Shown: piece by piece, positions 43,282 through 52,536 of the stretch
How positions within the stretch are numbered: the stretch's first letter is position 1
How the letters are laid out: every line of letters begins with the position of its first letter
Origin: Megaera polyxenophila
Lineage (GTDB): Bacteria; Pseudomonadota; Alphaproteobacteria; Rickettsiales; Rickettsiaceae
Direction of reading: 5' to 3'
DNA: 64,000 nucleotides
Assembly (NCBI RefSeq): GCF_029982035.1
Contig: NZ_CP104166.1
Coordinates: 1,612,001 to 1,676,000 of the forward strand
Translations under genes and position numbers: made by a program
Notes under the pieces: model-generated
What the model saw: the letters and a program-made list of their open reading frames with translations, nothing else
Databases searched by the model: none
Told to the model about the DNA's origin: nothing

Positions 43282-45223
43282 GTAGACGCCGTGATAATTT
43301 CTCTTCCTCTAATTTCCTCTTAATTTGTTAATTAAACGATCATTACCACGACATCCCCCGCAGAACCGTGCTTGCAGTTTTCCCGCACACGGCTCTTCAA
43401 TGGAACATTTGCTATAAAAGCTAGAATTAATACATTGGATAGCATATCCTCGGTGTCGGTAATGGATTCCATTGTAGATATTTTAGATATTGGTCTAAAT
43501 TCATACTTTTCTTCTGACTTCTACGATTTATCCATTTAAATACAATCAAAAAGATCTTATTATAAAACTGCTGAAGACAGCGATAATTACCGCTAATTCC
43601 AAAGTAATTATAATGTCCCGTTAATTTAGATTTGAGTACTGGCCACCATTCTTTAAGACGCAATTTATTTCGTATTTGCTTTAACCACTCCTTAGTTTCT
43701 TTAAGTTTCCGACAGAGATTTTCTTTACTGGTCTTATGACCCATAATGAAATATCCTTGCCTACTCTTACCGCAATAATGCGTAAAACCAAGAAAGTTAA
43801 AAGTTTCTACTTTTTCTTTGCCTCTTCGAGCTTGTTTCCATACTTGTCGTCCAAATTTAAGCACTTTTGTCTTTTCTTCTGATACCTCTAGACCAAACTT
43901 TTCTAACCTTACGTGAAGTAATTTCAGAAAATTCTTTGCATCTTTTTCACTTTCACAACATACTACAAAGTCATCACAGTAGCGTATTAGCTCCATGTGT
44001 CCTTTTGCTTGTGATTTAATTTCTTTCTTAAACCATAAGTCTAGTACATAATGAAGATAGATATTTGCAAGCAATGGACTAATTACTCCTCCTTGAGGAG
44101 TTCCTACCTCAGTTGCTAACTGCTTTCCATCCTCAACTACTCCAGCTTTTAAGAATCTCCTTACTAACCATAATAAATTACGATCAATTATTTTCTCCTC
44201 TAAACATCGTTGTAGCCAATAATGATTAACATTATCAAAGAACCCTTTGATATCTACTTCTACAATATAGTTAATTGGTTTAGTCATAACCGCTTTGTCT
44301 AATGCTTTTACCGCATCATGACAGCTTAATTTATGTCTGAATCCATAAGATACATCCAAAAACTCTGCTTCATAAATCTGTTCTAAGATCTTCTTTAGCA
44401 TAATTTGAACTAACTTATCTTCAACTGATGGTATACCAAGTCCACGCTTCTCATTCTTACCAGCTTTTGGGATATAAACCCTCTTCACTGGTTTAGGACA
44501 ATACTGCTTTGACTTCATGGATGCCACTAATTGACCAAGCCTTTCTCTTAAATTCTTGCCATAAGCTTCCACTGTCTCACCATCAATTCCACAAGCTTTA
44601 TTAGCCTTTAGTTCTTGATAGCATTCTGCAAGATTAGCCTCATTTACATGATGTATTAACGATGTAAATTTTAGTTGTTTATCTTGCCTCGCTCTCCTAG
44701 CTATCTGATTAAGTTTAACCTGCATCATTTATTATAACCTCAGTGTATTATTATGACTGGTACTTAACCAGGCTTCCCATTGCTGACCGCTTCCCCATGT
44801 ACATAGCTTTCCTATGCTCCAAGTACTATCAGTCAGTCTGACTTCTTCTGTATCATTTGCCAGTTCTCGCCTGTTTTGACTTGTCCCGACATACTCTTCC
44901 GAGAACACAGAAGATCTCCCAAGTTTACGTAAACTCCATCTCATACCATGCCACGGACTTTGACCCCGATAGAGTGAATGATAACTTACCTTAACGCCAC
45001 CATTCATACTGCCTTCCGCATAATGCAAAAACGTCGGCCTCTATGATCTTGAATATTTCGGAGCTCAATACCTTCACTTTCGTTGCGGCCTGATATGTCC
45101 TTACCATTGGCTTCATTGTGTTTGTCACCTCCCACAATGCAATGGTTAGTTCTATGCTGGTGGTTAGCCTTTGCATAGGTCGGATTCTCACCAACTGATT
45201 CTTACGCACTTCCCTTGGCGCAC
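43282..45223 (-). mobile_element. Group II intron (about 1.94 kb), antisense inside sppA
   Basis: On the minus strand the element starts GTGCGCCAAGGG at 45223, a typical GTGYG intron start, and encodes a reverse transcriptase/maturase. The 34-nt-type domain V lies at 43363-43395 (GAGCCGTGTGCGGGAAAACT...CACGGTTC). Domain VI follows, with a stem of GATGTCGTGGTAAT against ATTATCACGGCGTC, and the intron ends in CTAC at 43282. Boundaries are assigned from these consensus ends; joining the flanks leaves about 5 extra bases in the sppA frame, so either a boundary or the host sequence is slightly off. Confidence 0.88.
43427..44728 (-). CDS. ltrA: Group II intron reverse transcriptase/maturase
   Basis: The 433-residue protein has the reverse transcriptase blocks in order: RRVYIPKAGKNEKRGLGIP-like block 2 (KRVYIPKAGKNEKRGLGIPS shortened), DIKGFFDNVNH, GTPQGGVISPLLANIYLHYV, and the catalytic YCDD in LIRYCDDFVVCC near residue 245. 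A thumb/maturase X domain follows (GHYNYFGISGNYRCLQQFYN). No H-N-H endonuclease domain is visible at the C-terminus. It would aid splicing and retrohoming of its intron. The frame is intact, so the intron may be mobile. Confidence 0.94.
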   Translation of the reverse strand: MMQVKLNQIARRARQDKQLKFTSLIHHVNEANLAECYQELKANKACGIDGETVEAYGKNLRERLGQLVASMKSKQYCPKPVKRVYIPKAGKNEKRGLGIPSVEDKLVQIMLKKILEQIYEAEFLDVSYGFRHKLSCHDAVKALDKAVMTKPINYIVEVDIKGFFDNVNHYWLQRCLEEKIIDRNLLWLVRRFLKAGVVEDGKQLATEVGTPQGGVISPLLANIYLHYVLDLWFKKEIKSQAKGHMELIRYCDDFVVCCESEKDAKNFLKLLHVRLEKFGLEVSEEKTKVLKFGRQVWKQARRGKEKVETFNFLGFTHYCGKSRQGYFIMGHKTSKENLCRKLKETKEWLKQIRNKLRLKEWWPVLKSKLTGHYNYFGISGNYRCLQQFYNKIFLIVFKWINRRSQKKSMNLDQYLKYLQWNPLPTPRICYPMY

Positions 45224-45883
45224 TGCATAAATTCTCCTGGAGGATCACCTGTTCAGTCTGAGCTAATATGTAAAAGGATAATTTCTTTAGCAAAGGAATT
45301 AGATGTAATGGTTTATAGTTTTGTTGAAGATGTTGCAGCTTCTGGCGGATACTGGCTTGCTTGCAGTGGTAATAAAATATTTGCTACTAACAGCTCAATT
45401 ATTGGGAGCATAGGAGTTATTTCAAGTGGATTCGGTTTCCATGGTGCTATAGAAAAATTAGGAATTGAGAGAAGGGTAATAACCGAAGGTAAAAACAAAT
45501 CTGTTCTTGATCCTTTTCAACCTGTAAAAGCTTCTGATGTAAAGCTGGTAAAAGACCTACAGAAAAAAATATACGATCATTTTACGGATAGTATTAAGGA
45601 ATTAAGAAAAGGCAGACTTACCCAAACTGATGATATTATATTCAATGGTGAGTTCTGGACAGGGCAGAAAGCTTTGGATTATGGTCTAATTGATGGAATA
45701 GACGATTTATATTCATTTATTTATAAAAGATATGGCAATGAAGTAAAAATAGAATATATAGAGCATCAGCAGTCATGGTTTAAAAGAAAATTCGGAATGG
45801 CACATAGTGCTCAAGAAATTACAGATACTGTTCTTGATAGGGTAGAGGAAAGGTTTTTAACAAGTAAAATCGACTTATATTAA
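45224..45883 (+). pseudogene. sppA: S49 signal peptide peptidase (sppA/sohB-type), 3' part
   Basis: Carries most of the peptidase domain: NSPGGSPVQSELICKRI, then FVEDVAASGGYWLACS with the catalytic Ser, and TEGKNKSVLDPF with the likely catalytic Lys region. Members cleave remnant signal peptides in the membrane. The intron separates it from its start and the first 87 codons. An ATG at 45215 within intron-edge sequence could allow a truncated product of 222 residues holding the Ser and Lys region, but the N-terminal anchor would be missing. Confidence 0.85.
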
Positions 45884-45907
45884 ATGAACTTTAAGGACTT
45901 ATAAAGT

Positions 45908-46489
45908 ATGGAAATTTTTAGAAACCTCCAATTTCAGTTAATCAAATATTGGATTTTGTATCTTACTGTAGGGATACTGTTTGTATTTTGTAGTACATCT
46001 GGGATTTGCGCAGCAGAAGATGAAGAGTTAGAAATATCGGTACTTGATGAAATAGAACAAGGGTTAATTAATCAATCTCCTGGTGGAAAACCTCAAAAAA
46101 CAGAACGTAAGGATTTAATAAAATTAGAAGATAAAAAAAAGGAAAGCATATCATCTAAAATTACCCTTCCCCAAGAATCTACAGATTTTTCTTATAAGAA
46201 AACTGCTAGTATTGTTGTCTTAAATAAGATTACTGCTAAATCCGAGTTAGTTAAATTTGAATTAAATAAAGAAAAATCTTTTGGGCATCTTTCTGTGGAA
46301 GTTCATAAATGCGCTAAAAATATTAATCCTTTAAAACCGACTAATCTTATGTTAATTAAGGTTTTCGATCACAAAACTGATGGTAATAAATCGTTGGTGT
46401 TTGATGGGTGGATGGATTCATCAAATCTTTCAATTTCTGCCCTAGAACATCCTGTTTATGAAATAATTCCTAGAGATTGTCTCGATTAG
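45908..46489 (+). CDS. DUF2155 domain protein
   Basis: A 193-residue exported protein with a signal peptide at about residues 15-36 (ending GICAAE), a Lys/Glu-rich linker, and the DUF2155 domain (about 95-193). The domain pattern is clear: ASIVVLNKITAKSE, FGHLSVEVHKCAKN, FDGWMDSSNLSISALEHPVY and the final Cys in PRDCLD. The family is widespread in alphaproteobacteria and its role is unknown; a periplasmic location is likely. It follows the broken sppA with a 24-base gap. Confidence 0.88.
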   Translation: MEIFRNLQFQLIKYWILYLTVGILFVFCSTSGICAAEDEELEISVLDEIEQGLINQSPGGKPQKTERKDLIKLEDKKKESISSKITLPQESTDFSYKKTASIVVLNKITAKSELVKFELNKEKSFGHLSVEVHKCAKNINPLKPTNLMLIKVFDHKTDGNKSLVFDGWMDSSNLSISALEHPVYEIIPRDCLD

Positions 46490-46618
46490 AGAAAGTACTT
46501 ATCTTAAAGCCGAATTTATATTATAATGGTATGGACCTACCCTAGTATACAGAATCTATAACAAATGTTATTGTTCTAGAATAGGAAATGAATCCTAAAC
46601 AACAATAGAGAGGTCCAC

Positions 46619-47671
46619 ATGACAAATATTACTACAATAGGTATTGATATAGCAAAAAGAATTTTTCAGTTTCATGGTGTAGATAAAAATGGCAAGACTG
46701 TGTTGAAGAAAAAACTAATGAGGGATCAGGTATTAACTTTTATAGCTAATTTACCTAAATGTTTAGTAGGTATGGAAGCTTGTGGAGGTGCTAATTATTG
46801 GGCTAGAGAAATTAGCAAACTAGGGCACGAGGTAAAATTAATGGCGCCACAATTTGTAAAGCCATATGTAAAAACTAATAAAAACGACCAAGCTGATGCA
46901 GAAGCAATATGTGAAGCCGTATCAAGACCAAATATGAGATTTGTTCCGATTAAAAGTATAGAACAACAGGATATCTTATCAATTCATAGAGTAAGGGCTA
47001 GATTAGTAAAAAATCGTACTGCTCTTGCTAACGAGATCCGAGGGCTATTACATGAGTTTGGAATCATTATTCCTCAGGGTATAAATAAAATTACATCAAA
47101 GTTAACAGAGGTTCTAGACAGCGGGAAATTAAGTCCAATAAGTCAGCAAACTTTCAGTGATTTAAAAGAGGAATTTATCGAGAATGATAAGAAAATAAAA
47201 TGCTTAGAAAGTAGACTAAAAATAATGGCTAGTGAATTAGATAAGTATCAACAAATAATTGCTATACCTGGTATAGGTTTAATTACAGCTACTGCCTTGA
47301 TAGCATCTATAGGGAATGGTAGTTGTTTTGAGAATGGTAGGCAATTATCCGCATGGCTTGGATTAGTGCCAAGACAAGCTTCTAGTGGTGGTAAAGAGAA
47401 GCTGCTTGGAATCAGTAAAAGAGGTGATATATACTTACGTACATTATTAATTCAAGGAGCAAGAGCTGTACTTAATACAAAACTAAGATTTACTACTGAA
47501 TCACAGAAAGCTAAAAAAGATTATAGCAAATTTGCACAATGGATGTTTAATTTATATGACAGGAGTGGGCATAACAAAACAGTTGTGGCTGTAGCTAATA
47601 AATTAGCCAGAATTGTATTTGCAGTGCTAAGCTCAGGTAACGATTATGTAGAGAATAAAGTGTGTAGTTAG
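46619..47671 (+). CDS. IS110 family transposase (DEDD/serine recombinase)
   Basis: The 350-residue enzyme starts with the RuvC-like DEDD domain: TIGIDIAKRIFQFHG, then GMEACGGANYWAREI, and KTNKNDQADAEAICEA. A coiled-coil linker follows (about residues 135-225). The C-terminal Tnp domain has IAIPGIGLITATALIASI, LSAWLGLVPRQASSGGKEKL and a serine-containing region around GISKRGDIYLRTLLIQGARA. Enzymes of this family are guided by an element-encoded bridge (seek) RNA. The frame is intact; AGAGAGG lies before the ATG. Confidence 0.94.
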   Translation: MTNITTIGIDIAKRIFQFHGVDKNGKTVLKKKLMRDQVLTFIANLPKCLVGMEACGGANYWAREISKLGHEVKLMAPQFVKPYVKTNKNDQADAEAICEAVSRPNMRFVPIKSIEQQDILSIHRVRARLVKNRTALANEIRGLLHEFGIIIPQGINKITSKLTEVLDSGKLSPISQQTFSDLKEEFIENDKKIKCLESRLKIMASELDKYQQIIAIPGIGLITATALIASIGNGSCFENGRQLSAWLGLVPRQASSGGKEKLLGISKRGDIYLRTLLIQGARAVLNTKLRFTTESQKAKKDYSKFAQWMFNLYDRSGHNKTVVAVANKLARIVFAVLSSGNDYVENKVCS

Positions 47672-47969
47672 GGGTAAGTGACATGGTGTTATTTACTCAA
47701 GTAGCTACTATAATTTCAGGAATATGCGAGAGGTGATAAACATTGATGGCAAAATAAGACAAATCTTATACTTACAAAAAAACTGTTTTACTCATGGGCT
47801 CAAACACGAAGCCGATATTATGATTATGTTAAGTTTGTAAGTGGCGAATTTCCATCAGGGCTGTAGAGTAAATGATTTAATAGAACTATTTACTTAACTA
47901 TAAGTCGGATACATGACTGCATTTTGATTTTTTTGCTATTAATATTATTTATTTCTTGCATTATCGGGG
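47672..47969 (+). ncRNA. Candidate bridge/seek RNA region of the IS110 element
   Basis: About 300 non-coding bases lie between the transposase stop and the right inverted repeat, longer than needed for an end. In IS1111-group elements the guide RNA is encoded in this downstream region. I did not derive its fold or guide loops, so the call rests on position and family knowledge only. Confidence 0.35.
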
Positions 47970-47994
47970 AGGTCCATACATGAGTAATTGGGAT

Positions 47995-48294
47995 TTAGTT
48001 CTTAGTAAGGTTCAAATTCTCCAAATCTGTTGTTAGAAGCAGGGCAAGCTTCTCCATCTCGCCCAGTAAATTTGTTGCATAATACTCTAGGATTTCATCT
48101 CCTTTTGCTGCATAATTATCAACCAATTCTTTTAGTTGTAAGATAAGTTGGTCGTTGTAGTAGGGGGCTGTATATAACACCTCTAATGAAAGGAAAAAAT
48201 CTCCAGTGATATTACCCAAATTTTTAAACTGTTTATGGACTAATTTTCTTATTTCCGACAAAAATATTTCTGCCTCGTGTCCTTGTATATTCAT
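47995..48294 (-). CDS. Hypothetical helical protein, 99 aa
   Basis: A short, mostly helical cytoplasmic protein with no signal peptide (MNIQGHEAEIFLSEIRKLVH onward, leucine-rich C-terminal half). I do not recognise the family. Its 3' end lies 16 bases from the right repeat of the IS110 element, so the element may have changed its downstream region. The start follows AAAGGTAATTT on the complementary side only weakly. Confidence 0.5.
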   Translation of the reverse strand: MNIQGHEAEIFLSEIRKLVHKQFKNLGNITGDFFLSLEVLYTAPYYNDQLILQLKELVDNYAAKGDEILEYYATNLLGEMEKLALLLTTDLENLNLTKN

Positions 48295-48527
48295 AAAGGT
48301 AATTTTAAAAACTTTTAAAGCTTATTAATTTTCTTAATTGTAATTCGGCCACATAATAGGGGATAAAAAATTATAATCAAGATAATTTTTTACATAAGTT
48401 TAACAAGGTGTTTCTTAGGAATCTAAAAGATTTTAACTACAAATAGCATAATAGGTAGGAAGTTTCTTTTTCTGATAATTGGTTTATTAAAAAACATTAA
48501 AATTATTTAATAATTTGGAATAAATAG

Positions 48528-48603
48528 TGGTGGCCAGAGCCGGGATCGAACCGGCGACACAAGGATTTTCAGTCCTTTGCTCTACCAACTGAGCTATCTG
48601 GCC
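48528..48603 (-). tRNA. tRNA-Phe (anticodon GAA)
   Basis: The minus strand gives a 76-base cloverleaf: acceptor arm GGCCAGA paired with TCTGGCC, D-arm GCTCAGTTGGTAGAGC, anticodon arm GGACTGAAAATCC with anticodon GAA, T-arm GCCGGTTCGATCCCGGC, and an encoded CCA end. Confidence 0.98.
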
Positions 48604-48803
48604 AAATAGTTCCCTATTTGGAAGTTTTTTATGAATGGTATTGAAGTAGATATCTTAGACGAACTTATAGTCAATAAAATTTATTATGTCTATAAGAAAT
48701 TTCGTAACCTAGGTTAAATTAGTAATAGAGTTGGCAAATGTGCAGAGTTATGTTTTATTTTAACCGTTATGAGGGAATTTCTAACAAAAGATACCGAAGA
48801 AAC

Positions 48804-48832
48804 TTGAAAAGGTATAGACTAGTTTATATACT
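48804..48832 (+). promoter_or_regulatory. Sigma-70-type promoter of the sdh genes
   Basis: TTGAAA at 48804-48809 and TATACT at 48827-48832 are 17 bases apart and lie about 45 bases upstream of sdhC. Confidence 0.65.
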
Positions 48833-48875
48833 TTAGTTTGAAATAAGTAGAGTTAATCAAAGCGAGTATTATTTC

Positions 48876-49265
48876 ATGCAAAAATCTCGAGAAGAAATAC
48901 ACAAAGCACGACCAATTTCTCCACATCTTAGTATTTACAAACCTCAGATCAGTTCAGTATTATCGATAGGTCACCGTCTCAGCGGTGTTGGGTTATTTTT
49001 TATGATTTCTGCTTTAGGTTGGTGGTTTATTTTATGGGTGTTCAGTAAATTTGACCCGATATATTTAAAAATTTTCGATAGTTCTTTTGTCAGGTTTTTA
49101 CTAATTGTTACGAGTTACGGATTTTTTTACCATTTATGTACAGGCATCAGGCATTTAATATGGGATACTGGCTGGGGATTTTCTATTAGAGCCATAAATT
49201 ATTCCGGCTGGTTAGCTGTTATTGCTTCTATATTATTAACACTAATTTTTTGGATGTTTGTCTAA
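48876..49265 (+). CDS. sdhC: Succinate dehydrogenase cytochrome b556 subunit
   Basis: SdhC anchors succinate dehydrogenase in the membrane and binds heme b with SdhD. The 129-residue protein has the start RPISPHLSIYKPQISSVLSI, the signature SIGHRLSGVGLFF (the His and Ser/Arg near the quinone site), and the HLCTGIRHLIWDTGWG segment with the heme-ligand His. Three membrane helices are visible. It is first in sdhC-sdhD-sdhA under a good promoter. Confidence 0.96.
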   Translation: MQKSREEIHKARPISPHLSIYKPQISSVLSIGHRLSGVGLFFMISALGWWFILWVFSKFDPIYLKIFDSSFVRFLLIVTSYGFFYHLCTGIRHLIWDTGWGFSIRAINYSGWLAVIASILLTLIFWMFV

Positions 49266-49293
49266 GTGAGGGTAAATTACATATGGTTTTACA

Positions 49294-49677
49294 ATGAAAA
49301 GCGAATATAGATCAGATTTATCAAAAGCTAAAAATTTAGGGGCAGCAGGCTCTGGTTCTCATCATTGGTGGCATCAAAGGCTTACTGCTATAATAATTTC
49401 TCTCATGATATTGTGGGTAATTTCCTTTTTTGGAGATATCTCTAAAAGCAATATCACTACAGTTGTTTCTCATTTGCAGAAACCTTTTAATATAGTAATG
49501 CTTTTGATTTTGTTTTTTACGGTAATGTATCATGCTGTTCTTGGCATGCAAGTCGTTATTGAAGATTATATAAGTTGTAGAGCTTCCCGCTTTGTTCTTG
49601 TTGTTGGAATCCAGATATTTGCAATTATTACGGCTATTTTCTTTGCCTTTGCAGCTTTTTATGTAATGATTTTGTGA
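49294..49677 (+). CDS. sdhD: Succinate dehydrogenase membrane anchor subunit
   Basis: The second membrane anchor of complex II, 127 residues with three helices. The N-terminal LGAAGSGSHHWWHQRLTAI motif and the VMYHAVLGMQVVIEDYI segment, with the quinone-site Tyr/Asp and heme-side His, are characteristic of alphaproteobacterial SdhD. It lies 28 bases after sdhC and 13 bases before sdhA. Confidence 0.95.
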   Translation: MKSEYRSDLSKAKNLGAAGSGSHHWWHQRLTAIIISLMILWVISFFGDISKSNITTVVSHLQKPFNIVMLLILFFTVMYHAVLGMQVVIEDYISCRASRFVLVVGIQIFAIITAIFFAFAAFYVMIL

Positions 49678-49690
49678 TGGAAGAATATTT

Positions 49691-51478
49691 ATGACTAATA
49701 GCTATAACATAAAAACTCATGAATTTGACGTAGTTGTTGTGGGAGCGGGCGGGGCTGGCCTTCGTGCTGCTTTTGGCATGGCACAAAGTGGCCTGAGTAC
49801 GGCTTGTGTTACTAAAGTTTTTCCAACTCGTAGCCATACTGTTGCTGCCCAAGGGGGGATAAGTGCCGCACTTGGCAATATGGGAGAAGATGATTGGCGA
49901 TGGCATATGTATGATACGATCAAGGGATCAGATTGGCTTGGGGATCAGGACGCTATAGAATATATGTGCAAGAATGCGGCGGCAAGTGTTATAGAATTAG
50001 AACATTACGGTGTTCCTTTCTCCAGAAATAAAGAAGGTAAAATATATCAAAGGCCTTTTGGTGGAATGACAACTAATTTCGGTAAGGGTAAAGCAGCACA
50101 GAGAACATGTGCTGCTGCTGATAGAACAGGTCATGCAATTTTACATACTTTATATCAGCAAGCGCTAAAGCACCAAGCGCAATTTTTTATAGAATATTTT
50201 GTAATCGATTTAATTATGGATGATGGCAAGTGTAAGGGGATACTTGCATGGAATTTAGATGATGGAAGTTTACATGTTTTTAGAGCACATATTGTAGTAT
50301 TAGCTACTGGAGGCTATGGCAGGGCATATTTCTCTGCGACTTCAGCTCATACATGTACCGGTGATGGCGGTGGAATGTGTATAAGGGCCGGATTACCTAT
50401 GCAAGATATGGAATTTGTTCAGTTTCATCCAACTGGAATTTATGGGGCTGGATGCTTAATTACTGAAGGAGCAAGAGGAGAGGGGGGCTATTTGGTCAAT
50501 TCAGAAGGGGAACGTTTTATGGAGCGTTATGCACCCTCAGCTAAGGATTTAGCCTCAAGGGACGTAGTTTCCCGTGCCATGACGATGGAAATAAGAGCAG
50601 GACGAGGAGTAGGCCCTAAGAAAGATCACATATTTTTGCATTTAAATCATTTACCGCCTGAAGTTTTACATGAAAGGTTACCGGGAATCTCTGAAACAGC
50701 AAAAATTTTTGCAGGAGTGGATGTAACAAAGCAACCAATTCCAATATTACCTACTGTTCATTATAATATGGGTGGGATACCGACCAATTATCATACAGCA
50801 GTTCTTACCCTTAAAGACGGTAAGCAAACTATTGTCCCGGGACTTATGGCGATTGGTGAAGCAGGGTGTGTTTCTGTACATGGTGCAAATCGTCTTGGTT
50901 CAAATTCCTTACTTGACCTTGTAGTTTTTGGCAGGGCAGCAGCATATAGGGCGGCAGAAATTGTAAAAGCTGGCATGCCTCATAAAAAACTAAAACCAGA
51001 GATACTTGATCCTATTATTTCTAGACTAGATAAAATTAGAAATGCAAAAGGAGATATATCGGTGGCTGATTTACGTCTTAAAATGCAAAGAACTATGCAA
51101 GATCATGCTGCAGTTTTTAGAACTGAAGAAGTTTTAGAAGAAGGTCAAAAGATGATGGATGGTATCAGGAAGGAATATGGTAATATATCGGTAACCGATC
51201 GCTCAATGATTTGGAATAGTGATTTAGTTGAAGCCATGGAGCTTGCCAATTTAATTGATCAAGCAGTTCTTACTGTTCACGGGGCATTAAATAGGAAAGA
51301 AAGTAGGGGGGCGCATGCGAGAGAAGACTTTCCAGAGAGAGATGATAAGAACTGGATGAAACACACACTTCTTTGGCTTGAAGAAAACGGCAGAGTTAAA
51401 ATAGATTATAAACCGGTAGTTTTAACTACCTTAACTGATGAGGTTGAACCTGTTCCACCGGTAAAAAGAGTTTATTGA
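49691..51478 (+). CDS. sdhA: Succinate dehydrogenase flavoprotein subunit
   Basis: SdhA oxidises succinate to fumarate with covalently bound FAD. The 595-residue protein is full length. It shows the dinucleotide-binding VVVGAGGAGLRAAFGMAQ near residue 14, the FAD-attachment His in FPTRSHTVAAQGGISAALG, the active-site QFHPTGIYGAGCLITEGARG, and the C-terminal RKESRGAHAREDFPERDD. sdhB does not follow, and is a separate gene in Rickettsia too. The region after the stop contains an inverted repeat. Confidence 0.98.
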   Translation: MTNSYNIKTHEFDVVVVGAGGAGLRAAFGMAQSGLSTACVTKVFPTRSHTVAAQGGISAALGNMGEDDWRWHMYDTIKGSDWLGDQDAIEYMCKNAAASVIELEHYGVPFSRNKEGKIYQRPFGGMTTNFGKGKAAQRTCAAADRTGHAILHTLYQQALKHQAQFFIEYFVIDLIMDDGKCKGILAWNLDDGSLHVFRAHIVVLATGGYGRAYFSATSAHTCTGDGGGMCIRAGLPMQDMEFVQFHPTGIYGAGCLITEGARGEGGYLVNSEGERFMERYAPSAKDLASRDVVSRAMTMEIRAGRGVGPKKDHIFLHLNHLPPEVLHERLPGISETAKIFAGVDVTKQPIPILPTVHYNMGGIPTNYHTAVLTLKDGKQTIVPGLMAIGEAGCVSVHGANRLGSNSLLDLVVFGRAAAYRAAEIVKAGMPHKKLKPEILDPIISRLDKIRNAKGDISVADLRLKMQRTMQDHAAVFRTEEVLEEGQKMMDGIRKEYGNISVTDRSMIWNSDLVEAMELANLIDQAVLTVHGALNRKESRGAHAREDFPERDDKNWMKHTLLWLEENGRVKIDYKPVVLTTLTDEVEPVPPVKRVY

Positions 51479-51491
51479 ATAGTGGTTTGAA

Positions 51492-51520
51492 GAACCAAGC
51501 AAGTTCTTTCTGCTTGGTTC
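51492..51520. repeat. Inverted repeat after sdhA
   Basis: GAACCAAGCA (51492-51501) and TGCTTGGTTC (51511-51520) form a perfect 10-bp stem with a 9-base loop between convergent genes. It lacks a T-run, so it is a weak terminator at best but may protect the mRNA end. Confidence 0.55.
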
Positions 51521-51541
51521 TGTGGTAGAAAAAATAAAGTA

Positions 51542-51793
51542 TTAATCTATTACGTCAGCCTCTTGCCAATCAGCACCAAGGTAATCAGTTATGGTATGGG
51601 TAGTTCGAGGATCTAATTTTAATGTTATAAACTCCATCGCTTCAAGTAAGCTAACGTTGTAATCTCCGTCTAGATAGTCAAGAACCGTACCGGTAACTTT
51701 TGCTTTTCCTGAAAAAATACTGTTAAGTTTTTCAAAAATAATATTATTACTCGAAGCTATAATTTGGTCAAGTTTCGACGTATAAAGGTATTT
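51542..51793 (-). pseudogene. HExxH-motif protein, C-terminal fragment (locus A, part 3)
   Basis: Encodes about 83 C-terminal residues (YLYTSKLDQIIASS onward, ending WQEADVID). It is cut off from its gene by the IS982-like element. Removing 51794-54609 and one TATTT copy joins AAT AGT AAA from the other side to TAC CTT TAT here, in frame. The longer open frame through 51979 runs into the element and is artificial upstream of 51793. Confidence 0.8.
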
Positions 51794-51886
51794 ACCCCAG
51801 TTCGGGATAAGGATTGCATAAATATATAGTAGATACAAGGGTTGCAAGATGGTGATGCCTGTGATAAAGCTCTTTTTTAACAAAAA

Positions 51887-52077
51887 ATGGCAACCACAGG
51901 CATGAAAAAAGATATCACGGAATTGTACAGCTTTATAGATGATTTTTGCCAAATTTACTCTGGTTACGAAAAAAAGCAATTATTACCTGGCAATAAACAG
52001 CGAAATCGCTTATGTAGTATGAGCTTGAGCGAGATTATGACGATCATGGTAATGTATCATACGTCTCATGCAAACAA
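51887..52077 (+). pseudogene. IS982 transposase, N-terminal part
   Basis: Encodes the IS982 N-terminus: ITELYSFIDDFCQIYSGYEK, then SLSEIMTIMVMYHTSHANK. ATG 51902 (MKKDITELY) is the likeliest start. The frame is interrupted after HAN/K by the IS91-like element; the codons continue as NFKYFYKTCIEYIHKND after 53888, restoring one frame. Confidence 0.85.
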
Positions 52078-52226
52078 GATAAGCCACCTATCGGTGGCAG
52101 CTTAAAAGAAGATACCCTTGACCGATAAATATTTATGGAGGATTATAATACTGGTATTTGATTTGTTTTAACTTGAGTTATAAAGACTGAATGTTAGACA
52201 TACATAAGATAATATATAATTGAGTT

Positions 52227-52481
52227 ATGAGTAACTTGCACTCTGAGCAGCATTTGGTCAATGAATTAGCGGTAAAAACTCTTAAGGCCATTTCTAAAGA
52301 GCAAGCAATTCCTTACAGCAGGATCAAAAAGATTTTTTCCGAAGGAGATAAGGAAATAGCCAAGGCTTTCTGGATAATGTTGCGAAAAATATCTCCCAAT
52401 CATAAGTATAATTCTGTTTACTATTGCCCTGATTGTAAAGAATTTGATTTAGAACGCAAAGGAAGAAAGATTCCTTGGTAA
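52227..52481 (+). CDS. Small IS91-element protein with a zinc-ribbon-like Cys pair (copy 2)
   Basis: Identical to the 84-residue product at 31140-31394, with the CPDC pair near its C-terminus. Its conservation in both copies suggests it belongs to the element, but I cannot name a function. Confidence 0.5.
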   Translation: MSNLHSEQHLVNELAVKTLKAISKEQAIPYSRIKKIFSEGDKEIAKAFWIMLRKISPNHKYNSVYYCPDCKEFDLERKGRKIPW

Positions 52482-52536
52482 GAAAACATTAACTATAAGT
52501 AATTTATGGAAATAGTCGGTAAAGGAATATCTATAA

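Larger units (their letters stand above)
46529..47979 (+). mobile_element. IS110-family element (IS1111-like)
   Basis: GTATGGACCT at 46529-46538 and its complement AGGTCCATAC at 47970-47979 form 10-bp (sub)terminal inverted repeats around the transposase gene. Subterminal repeats with a long non-coding part downstream of the gene are typical of the IS1111 group of IS110. The exact element ends may lie a few bases outside the repeats. ISRpe1 of Rickettsia peacockii is also of the IS110 family. Confidence 0.75.

Noticed and set aside
44732..45293. Two minus-strand frames (98 and 100 codons) upstream of the maturase
   Set aside because: They lie in the structured 5' ribozyme domains of the group II intron and look non-protein-like.
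51542..51979. 145-codon frame as a single gene
   Set aside because: Upstream of 51793 it runs through the IS982 inverted repeat and antisense transposase; only the C-terminal part is host coding.
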